From Paragorgia papillata (lineage: Eukaryota; Cnidaria; Anthozoa; Scleralcyonacea; Coralliidae), in the NCBI GenBank assembly GCA_035771165.1, contig JAWNZC010000114.1:485001-549000 (forward strand): a stretch of 64,000 bases of DNA, written 5' to 3'. Of the stretch, positions 55,362 to 64,000 are shown in pieces. Made by a program: the position numbers and the translations under genes. The notes beneath the pieces are model-generated. The model was not told the DNA's origin. It worked only from the letters and a program-made list of their open reading frames with translations, and did no database searches. Numbering within the stretch: position 1 is the stretch's first letter; each line of letters starts with the position of its first letter.

Positions 55362-58300
55362 GAAATTAGTATCCCAGACACTCGTACGCTTGCTATTAGT
55401 ATCCCAGATACTCGTACGCTTGCTATTGGTATCCCAGACACTCGTAGGTTTGCTATTAGTATCCTAGACACTCGTACGCTTGCTATTAGTGTCCCAGATA
55501 CTCGTACGCTTGCTATTAGTGTCCCAGATACTCGTACGCTTGCTATTAGTGTCCCAGACACTCGTACGCTTGCTATTAGTATCCTAGATACTCGTACGCT
55601 TGCTATTAGTAACCCAGACACTCGTACGCCTGCTATTAGTGTCGCAGATACTCGTACGCTTGCTATTAGTCTCCTAGACACTCGTACGCTTGCTATTAGT
55701 ATCCTAGACACTCGTACGCTTGCTATTAGTGTCCCAGATACTCGTACGCTTGCTATTAGTGTCCCAGATACTCGTACGCTTGCTATTAGTGTCCCAGATA
55801 CTCGTACGCTTGCTATTAGTCTCCTAGACACTCGTACGCTTGCTATTAGTGTCCCAGATACTCGTACGCTTGCTATTAGTGTCCCACATACTCGTACGTT
55901 TGCTATTAGTGTCCCAGATACTCGTACGCTTGCTATTAGTGTCCCAGACACTCGTACGCTTGCTATTAGTGTCCCAGACACTCGTACGCCTGCTATTAGT
56001 GTCCCAGATACTCGTACGCTTGCTATTAGTCTCGTAGACACTCGTACGCTTGCTATTAGTATCCTAGACACTCGTACGCTTGCTATTAGTGTCCCAGATA
56101 CTCGTACGCTTGCTATTAGTGTCCCAGATACTCGTACCCTTGCTGTTAGTAACCCAGACACTCGTACGCCTGCTATTAGTGTTGCAGATACTCGTACGCT
56201 TGCTATTAGTCTCCTAGACACTCGTACGCTTGCTATTAGTATCCTAGATACTCGTACGCTTGCTATTAGTGTCCCAGATACTCGTACGCTTGCTATTAGT
56301 GTCCCAGATACTCGTACGCTTGCTATTAGTGTCCCAGATACTCGTACGCTTGCTATTAGTCTCCTAGACACTCGTACGCTTGCTATTAGTGTCCCAGATA
56401 CTCGTACGCTTGCTATTAGTGTCCCACATACTCGTACGTTTGCTATTAGTGTCCCAGATACTCGTACGCTTGCTATTAGTGTCCCAGACACTCGTACGCC
56501 TGCTATTAGTGTCCCAGATACTCGTACGCTTGCTATTAGTCTCGTAGACACTCGTACGCTTGCTATTAGTATCCTAGACACTCGTACGCCTGCTATTAGT
56601 GTTGCAGATACTCGTACGCTTGCTATTAGTCTCCTAGACACTCGTACGCTTGCTATTAGTATCCTAGATACTCGTACGCTTGCTATTAGTGTCCCAGATA
56701 CACGTACGCTTGCTATTAGTGTCCCAGATACTCGTACGCTTGCTATTAGTGTACCAGATACTCGTACGCTTGCTATTAGTCTCCTAGACACTCGTACGCT
56801 TGCTATTAGTGTCCCAGATACTCGTACGCTTGCTATTAGTGTCCCACATACTCGTACGTTTGCTATTAGTGTCCCAGATACTCGTACGCTTGCTATTAGT
56901 GTCCCAGACACTCGTACGCTTGCTATTAGTCTCCTAGACACTCGTACGCTTGCTATTAGTATCCTAGAAACTCGTACGCTTGCTATTAGTGTCCCAGACA
57001 CTCGTACGCTTGCTATTAGTGTCCCAGACACTCGTAGGTTTGCTATTAGTATCCTAGACACTCGTACGCTTGCTATTAGTGTCCCAGATACACGTACGCT
57101 TGATATTAGTATCCTAGACACTCGTACGCTTGCTATTAGTGTCCCAGATACTCGTACGCTTGCTATTAGTATCCTAGACACTCGTAGGTTTGCTATTAGT
57201 ATCCTATATAGACACTCGTACGCTTGCTATTGGTCTCCTAGACACTCGTACGCTTGCTATTAGTATCCTAGACACTCGTACGCTTGCTATTAGTGTCCCA
57301 GACACTCGTACGCTTGCTATTAGTGTACCAGATACTCGTACGCTTGCTATTAGTCTCCTAGACACTCGTACGCTTGCTATTAGTGTCCCAGATACTCGTA
57401 CGCTTGCTATTAGTGTCCCAGATACTCGTACGTTTGCTATTAGTGTCCCAGATACTCGTACGCTTGCTATTAGTGTCCCAGACACTCGTACGCTTGCTAT
57501 TAGTGCCCCAAACACTCGTACGCCTGCTATTAGTGTCCCAGATACTCGTACGCTTGCTATTAGTCTCCTAGACACTCGTACGCTTGCTATTAGTATCCTA
57601 GAAACTCGTACGCTTGCTATTAGTGTCCCAGACACTCGTAGGTTTGCTATTAGTATCCTAGACACTCGTACGCTTGCTATTAGTGTCCCAGATACACGTA
57701 CGCTTGATATTAGTATCCTAGACACTCGTACGCTTGCTATTAGTGTCCCAGATACTCGTACGCTTGCTATTAGTATCCTAGACACTCGTAGGTTTGCTAT
57801 TAGTATCCTATATAGACACTCGTACGCTTGCTATTGGTCTCCTAGACACTCGTACGCTTGCTATTAGTATCCTAGACACTCGTACGCTTGCTATTAGTGT
57901 CCCAGACACTCGTACGCTTGCTATTAGTGTCCCAGATACTCGTAGGTTTGCTATTAGTATCCTAGACACTCGTACGCTTGCTATTAGTGTCCCAGACACT
58001 CGTAGGTTTGCTATTAGTATCCTAGACACTCGTACGCTTGCTATTAGTGTCCCAGATACTCGTACGCTTGCTATTAGTATCCTAGACACTCGTACGCTTG
58101 CTATTAGTGTCCCAGATACTCGTACGCTTGCTATTAGTATCCTAGACACTCGTAGGTTTGCTATTAGTATCCTAGACACTCGTACGCTTGCTATTAGTGT
58201 CCCAGACACTCGTAGGTTTGCTATTAGTATCCTATATAGACACTCGTACGCTTGCTATTAGTGTCCCAGATACTCGTACGCTTGCTATTAGTGTCCCAGA

Positions 58301-60125
58301 TACTCGTACGCTTGCTATTAGTATCCTAGACACTCGTACGCTTGCTATTAGTATCCTAGACACTCGTAGGTTTGCTATTAGTATCCTAGACACTCGTACG
58401 CTTGCTATTAGTATCCTAGACACTCGTAGGTTTGCTATTAGTATCCTAGACACTCGTACGCTTGCTATTAGTGTCCCAGATACTCGTACGCTTGCTATTA
58501 GTGTCCCAGACACTCGTAGGTTTGCTATTGGTATCCTAGACACTCGTACGCTTCCTATTAGTGTCCCAGATACTCGTACGCTTGCTATTAGTGTCCCAGA
58601 CACTCGTACGCTTGCTATTACTATCCCGAACACTCCTACGCACGCTATTAGTGTCGCAGACCCTCCTACGCCTGCTATTAGTATCCCAGACACTCGTAGG
58701 TTTGCTATTAGTATCCTAGACACTCGTACGCTTGCTATTAGTATCCTAGACACTCGTAGGTTTGCTATTAGTATCCTAGACACTCGTACGCTTGCTATTA
58801 GTGTCCCAGACACTCGTAGGTTTGCTATTAGTATCCTAGACACTCGTACCCTTGCTATTCGTGTCCTAGATACTCGTACGCTTGCTATTAGTGTCCCAGA
58901 TACTCGTACGCTTGCTATTAGTGTCCCAGATACTCGTACGCTTGCTATTACTATCCCGAACACTCCTACGCCTGCTATTAGTGTCCCAGACACTCGTAGG
59001 TTTGCTATTAGTATCCTAGACACTCGTACGCTTGCTATTAGTGTCCTTGTGGACGTTTTTCTTCTGTCCAAACATACACTCCTACGGATGCTATTAGTGT
59101 CCCAGACATTCCAACGCTTCCTATTAGTGTCCCAGACATTCCTAAGCTTACTATTAGTGTCCCAGATACTTATCGCTTGCTATTAGTGTCACAGAAGTTC
59201 GTACGCTTGCTATTAGTATCTCAGACACTCCACGCACGCTGTTAGTGTCGCAGACACTCGTACGCTTGCTATTAGTGTCGCAGAAATGCGTACGCTTGCT
59301 ATTAGTGTCCCAGACACTCCTACGCTTGTTATTAGTGTCCCAGACACTCGTACGCTTGCTATTAGTGTCCCAGACATTCATACGCTTGCTATTAGTATCT
59401 CAGACACTCCTACGCACGCTGTTAGTGTCGCAGACACTCGTACGCTTGCTATTAGTGTCCCAGAAATTCGTACGCTTGCTATTAGTGTCTCAGACACTCC
59501 TACGCTTGCTATTAGTGTCCCAGAAATTCGTACGCTTGCTATTAGTGTCTCAGACACTCCTACGCACGCTATTAGTGTCGCTGACACTCCTACGCACGCT
59601 GTTAGTGTCCCGCACACTTGTACGCTTGCTATTAGTATCCTAGACATTCATACGCTTGCTATTAGTGTCCCAGATACTCCTACGCACGCTATTAATATCC
59701 TAGACACTCGTACGCTTGCTATTTGTGTCCCACACTCCTACGAACGCTATTAGTGTCCCAGACACTCCTACGCTTCCTATTAGTGTCCCAGAAATTCGTA
59801 CGCTTGCTATTAGTATCCCAGACACTCGACGCTTGCTATTAGTATCCCAGACAGGCGTACTATTAGCTATAGTATCCCAAACACTCGTAGGCTTGCTATT
59901 ACTATCCCAGACACTCATACGCTTGCTATTAGTATCCCAGACACTCATACGCTTGCTATTAGTGTCCCAGAAATTCGTACGCTTGCTATTAGTGTCCCAG
60001 ACACGCGTACGCATGCTATTAGTGTCCCGTACACTCGTACACTTGCTATTAGTGTCCCAGACACTCGTAGGTTTGCTATTAGTATCCTAGACACTCGTAC
60101 GCTTGCTATTAGTGTCCCAGACACT
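55362..60125. repeat. Minisatellite, about 158 copies of a 30-bp unit
   Basis: Unit: actcgtacgcttgctattag plus a variable tgtcccaga or tatcctaga part. Because 30 is divisible by three and most frames lack stops, both strands show long ORFs (668 codons + strand, 630 codons - strand). Copies diverge towards 59.0-60.1 kb. A tatata-containing variant at 57201, 57805 and 58229 shifts the frame by 4 bp each time. Confidence 0.98.
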
Positions 60126-60289
60126 AATCAATACAGCAAGAAACGATGGCTATCTCCTCTTGAGCAGTTTAGTTTATCTCAACTTGAACTTAATTGCGCC
60201 GGTTTTGCTGCCAAACGATTATACTCGTAAGCCATAAATGAAAAGGTTAACAACTTTCAATACGGCTCAATGCTGCTAAAAAATACAGT

Positions 60290-61715
60290 AAATGCAGTTT
60301 TATAACTATTCACGAGCAAAGGTTATTAATTAGTAAGTGACTTGTCTGCTCCAATATGTGCAACGGTTAGTTTAAATCATTGGTGCCCGAGGACTTCTCG
60401 AGGACTTCTATGGAAATCTATATTAGTGTCCCACAATATGACCAAGCCACCAAGGTATTAATAAGATCAACAAGGCTTTGAACGAAGGACAGCTTGGCAA
60501 GGAATTAATCATTCACCATACATGTAAGGTACGTTTTCTGCAACCTTGACACCGTTACTATAGAATGGCCGCCATTAATGAATTGATTATAGTTCTTTTA
60601 CGGTTTTAGAAGCATCTCGCGAAGCGTCCCTTCGGCTGCCGTTGACCGTAAAGAAATTTAGTATTCATAAGCTCCCACAATAAGTTGTCATGCCAGCTAA
60701 CTGTAATAGACTGACACTTAGACATATATTTCTGTGACAAAACCTTGTGCTGTCGTTGACTCGTTTCAACATAAAGGAACGTTTGCGAAGGATTGCAAAG
60801 AAAAGGGAAGAGCCAATGGCTCTGGGCGATATAAAAACAACATCATAACAGAACAAATAAACAGACGCTTGGTAGACGTTTTTAAAAAAGATTTATTCAT
60901 GAATACTAATTAAAAAGTGTCCCACAATATTTGGACGAAAATAATTAGTCATAAGCAACCTCTCAAGATGATACACAACGTTTGGCTATCGCCATCGCAC
61001 ATGTGCATGCACGCTTACGCCTGCCAAGACTAAGACCTTTAGTTTGGCGAGCGAGGGTGGTGTATGTGATGAGAAGAGAGTCTTCTCGGATGAGAAGTGA
61101 GTCTTCTCGGATGAGAAGAGACTCTTCTCTGATGAGAAGAGACTCTTCTCTCTCTCTTCCCTCTCAAGAGGGAAGAGATAAAGATAACATAAAAGGAAAA
61201 AGAGAAGTGAATAGTGACAGTGTCTGACTTAGAGGGAAAAAAAATTTATTTTTTTTTTCTCTTCCCCCCTTCCTTCCCCTCCCCCCAACAACTTCCATCT
61301 GACGACGGAAGTTGTTTTTACCAACTTTCCATCTGAACATGCAAGCTTATGCCTGTCTGACTGAAGATGGAAGTTGTTTTTCATATAGGGCGTTGCCCCA
61401 GTGTCCGACCCGGGTCCGCGCCTTCGTCAGCGCCAGTGACCACTCAGCCAACAGGCTGGTCGTTAAAAACCACTGTATAATCGGGATAGTGCTTCCGCCT
61501 ATAAAAAATAAACACAAAAAAAAAAATAAGGGAAAACGTCAATAAGACGATTTTTAAACGATTACACAACAAGTACAGGCAAGAACGATATAATTTTAGT
61601 AAATATGATGGCTGTATTTGCAAGGAAAATACTTTAAAACCTTATTTTAGCTTCTAAACTGCCAGTATAACAATAACATATACACACAATGAGCACGGCC
61701 AGGGGGGCTAGTAAC
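60290..61715 (+). repeat. Right copy of the 1.3-kb direct repeat
   Basis: Same orientation as 33715-35005, slightly longer (about 1.43 kb) through an extra tandem of gatgagaagagagtcttctc and a longer acttccatct block. Ends near atgagcacggccagg. Confidence 0.88.
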
Positions 61716-61944
61716 TAATCCAAAGCCGAGAAGAAGCAAACATGGCGGAAGGGTGTCTTCGTACGGAACCACAATGATGAGTTTGACGAGAAAATAGCAG
61801 TATAAAACGAAAGATGAATCCTTCACATTTCAACAGTGACACCGTAGGACGTCCAGGATGCCGAAATTGAGGTTTGGAGAGTGTTTGGTGGTAATACTTA
61901 GCGAAAAAATGGCTTAACAAGAAGACCATGTGGCCGAAGGCAAG

Positions 61945-62035
61945 ATGGCGGCGGCTCCTTTCATGATCGAAAATGTTGGAAAAAACTTGGTTTTAATGAC
62001 AATGAAGAACAATCATACGAGATTTTTGCAATCTT
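61945..62035 (+). CDS. Candidate small gene, exon 1
   Basis: ATG in strong context (caagATGGCGG) opens MAAAPFMIENVGKNLVLMTM and runs 91 nt to TCTT|gtaagt, phase 1. A CpG-containing ATGGCGG start directly after the repeat block looks like a genuine gene start. Protein unrecognised. Together with 62282-62301, 62499-62602 and 62975-63053 it gives 97 residues and a stop. Confidence 0.4.
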
Positions 62036-62281
62036 GTAAGTAAAAGTTTATATTGAAAATATTTCTGAACGTTTTCCTTAACTTTAAGAAAAATGGATTT
62101 TCTTGGTTTGGTCAAATCGACTAATCTAATTAATTATTCGTATAATTTTATTTCAACTAACAACCTTGCTAACTGTAATGCTAAATTGCTAACATTATAC
62201 AAGTTTATTACAATTTAATGTTGTAATACTATTACAAGACTACAATAAGTAACTGCCTTTAGAAAATTAATTTGTTCCTAG

Positions 62282-62301
62282 CTCACCCAGCTACAGTACA
62301 T
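62282..62301 (+). CDS. Candidate small gene, 20-nt microexon
   Basis: ttgttcctag|20 nt|gtaagc. Both sites are good, and its length is exactly what is needed to join exon 1 (phase 1) to exon 3 (phase 0). Chosen because the flanking exons do not match phase without it; chance of a phase fit is one in three. Confidence 0.25.
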
Positions 62302-62498
62302 GTAAGCTAATACCACCATCCAACTTTCTCAATCTTTCATTTCATTTCCCTTCACTTCTTTAATCCACTTTTAAAATTTTATTAACTGTTAACCAATTAC
62401 CCTTCTGTGTATTGTAATTAGGAACTTAAATAATTTTTATTTTGCCTATTTTTTATTTTAATTTTTTGAGTTTTTTCTTTATTTTAAACCAACAACAG

Positions 62499-62602
62499 AA
62501 TGAAATAAAACAGACAAAAGGAGAAGTTGTCAAGAAAAATTTAACAACCCTACATCAACCCACCAAAATGACTAGTACTGCTTCAAAATATCATGATTCA
62601 AG
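62499..62602 (+). CDS. Candidate small gene, exon 3
   Basis: Acceptor caacaacag, frame NEIKQTKGEVVKKNLTTLHQ continuing to SKYHDSR, donor CAAG|gtaaga, phase 2 out. Lysine-rich, no known domain. Confidence 0.38.
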
Positions 62603-62716
62603 GTAAGAGGATTATTAGTGTAAAAAGCTATAACAGTTTAAAAATGCAAGCAATAGTTACACTTACTTAATTTAAACTTTTCAGTTTGTGGCTCAAGTTT
62701 TAAGTACTAGAGTTCC

Positions 62717-62783
62717 CAACCAGGGATTGAACTTGCAACCTTGTGAGAACTAGTCAATCACTCTAACCATTGAGCTACTGGTT
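62717..62783 (-). tRNA. tRNA-like sequence, minus strand (SINE head or pseudogene)
   Basis: Minus strand gives AACCAG paired with CTGGTT, A box agtagctcaatggttagag, B box aagttcaatccc. Position and spacing fit a tRNA, but the stems are imperfect. Lies in the last intron of the candidate small gene. Confidence 0.4.
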
Positions 62784-62974
62784 ATTTAACTGGTATCAAG
62801 AGTACATTTTTGAGTCTGACAAGTTTTGACTACAAGTCATGTTTTATCAGCATTAAGTTGTTATTTAGTGTTAAGCTATTATTAACTATTTTTCTCAAAC
62901 TACTTAACTTGCATACTTAATTTGATAAATTTGTAATGAATAGAATTCTAAAAAAATTTAACTCTTATTTGCAG

Positions 62975-63053
62975 ATTAGATAACTTTTCAAGTTTAAAGA
63001 CCTTGGAACAACAGCTACCCAAGTTTTCAAACCACACCCAAATTTGGACCTAG
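62975..63053 (+). CDS. Candidate small gene, terminal exon
   Basis: Acceptor cttatttgcag, phase 2 in. Reads LDNFSSLKTLEQQLPKFSNH then TQIWT and TAG. Joins exon 3 in frame without adjustment. Confidence 0.38.
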
Positions 63054-63620
63054 GACTATTTTCTAATGGACTTCACAAATGGTGAGCTTAGAAGAAATAA
63101 TTTCTATGACATTAAGATGACAAAACTGATCCCTATTTCAACAACAATACTGGACAACAGCCATAGCAAGCAAATTGAAAGTCTGAACCTCACTTTGTTG
63201 TGATAAAAAAAAAATTATAATTTATCTTTAAGAAAGAAAAAAATCACAACCAAAAGGTCAGACAGCCAACACCCATATTTTTCTTTACATGTACATGTAC
63301 ATCCAAAATACTCTGTTGAAATAAGAACTTAAAAAATTAAATTGTATATTACTGGTATCTTTATTTTAACTAATTACTGTAGTTACAAAATCATTTTAAG
63401 AAATGTCATGCATTGAAGTTTTTTTGACAATCTTCAAACAAAAATTCCAAAATGTCAAAATTTAAGCAGACAAAAAGTTGGGGTTTTTTTTTATACCAAA
63501 TTGAAAGTAAGAAAGAGCTCTGATTCTGGCCGCCTAGTTCTAGCCAGAAATTGTTTAGTTCCAATGTATTCAGGCTTCAGTAGAAAATTTAAGAAATGTC
63601 AACTACTGTATGTTCATTAA
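63054..63620. other. AT-rich stretch, no gene seen
   Basis: No open frame or repeat of note; possible 3' UTR of the small gene. acatgtacatgtaca near 63285 is a short palindrome. Confidence 0.4.
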
Positions 63621-63623
63621 TAC

Positions 63624-64000
63624 GATAAGGTTAAAATTAAGATTTATGACAGGTTAAAATTAAGATTTATTACAGGTTAAAAGTAAGGTTTATGGTAGAT
63701 GAAAATTATGATTTATGACAGGTTCAAATTAAGATCTGTGGTTGGTTAAAATTAAGATTCTTGATAGGTTATTTATGGTAGGTTAAAATTAAGATTTATG
63801 ACAGGTTAAAATTAGGATTTATGATAGGTTAAATTAAGATTTATAATAAGTGAAAATTAAGATTTATGACAGGTTAAAATTAAGATTTATAACACGTTAA
63901 AATTAAGGTTTATCGTAGGTTAAAATTATGATTTATGACAGGTTAAAATTAAGATTTATGATGGGTTAAAATCATGATTTATGATGGGTTAGAATTAAGA
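63624..64000. repeat. About 23-bp tandem repeat running off the window
   Basis: Unit ggttaaaattaagatttatg plus aca or gat, about sixteen degenerate copies. Confidence 0.95.

Noticed and set aside
55257..57263. 668-codon ORF of repeated decapeptides as a real repeat protein
   Set aside because: The unit length is 30 bp, the reverse strand is open over the same span (630 codons), 4-bp insertions break the frame at 57.2, 57.8 and 58.2 kb, and the lead-in has no signal peptide or splice support.
37511..60125. CRISPR-like repeat array
   Set aside because: Units are contiguous with no unique spacers, no cas genes are present, and the window is eukaryotic.
33715..61715. Direct repeats as LTRs of a giant retrotransposon
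   Set aside because: No gag, protease, reverse transcriptase or integrase coding sequence lies between, and I see no TG...CA ends or primer-binding site.

Overview
The window is eukaryotic DNA. It has canonical GT-AG introns, dense microsatellites, many short inverted-repeat (MITE-like) elements, tRNA-like and 5S-rRNA-like SINE heads, and two large tandem arrays. Together with the cadherin gene described below, this suggests an invertebrate metazoan, most likely an anthozoan cnidarian (coral or sea anemone). That placement is inference; nothing here proves the species.

Region 1 (98-30459, + strand) is the 3' part of one large gene. I could chain 42 exons with consistent splice phases: 7047 nt, or 2348 codons plus a stop. 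The product has about 18 complete cadherin (EC) repeats, a membrane-adjacent domain resembling that of cadherin-23, an acidic stretch, one transmembrane helix and a tail of roughly 105 residues with an NPVY motif. The notable feature is a complete F5/8 type C (discoidin) domain. It is carried by three exons (8972-9157, 9406-9578, 10385-10541) and nested inside one EC repeat. The module is bounded on both sides by phase-1 introns, the expected signature of exon shuffling. The 5' end of the gene lies outside the window.

The introns of this gene are packed with simple repeats (GACA, GATT, GGT, GTTTTC, ATC, GGAAA, CTGGA, TTCC, GGAGT, GGTA, TCAGC and others). They also carry families of short inverted-repeat elements, several of them nested. 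One element sits at the 5' splice site of exon w40 and has duplicated the donor as its target-site duplication.

Region 2 (30.5-37.4 kb) is mostly repeats, degenerate minisatellites and AT-rich DNA without a confident gene. A minus-strand ORF with a basic nuclear-localisation-like motif (36169-36432) is only a weak candidate.

Region 3 (37.5-52.9 kb) is a tandem array of about 22 copies of a 697-bp unit. Its inner copies are nearly identical, its edge copies are diverged, and there is higher-order structure. Each unit holds an imperfect hairpin and splice-like motifs.

Region 4 (55.36-60.12 kb) is a minisatellite of about 158 copies of a 30-bp unit, also with higher-order blocks. Regions 3 and 4 lie between two direct copies of a 1.3-1.4 kb sequence (33.7-35.0 and 60.3-61.7 kb).

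Region 5 (61.9-63.05 kb) holds a possible small four-exon gene encoding 97 residues, function unknown. The window ends in a 23-bp tandem repeat that runs off the edge.
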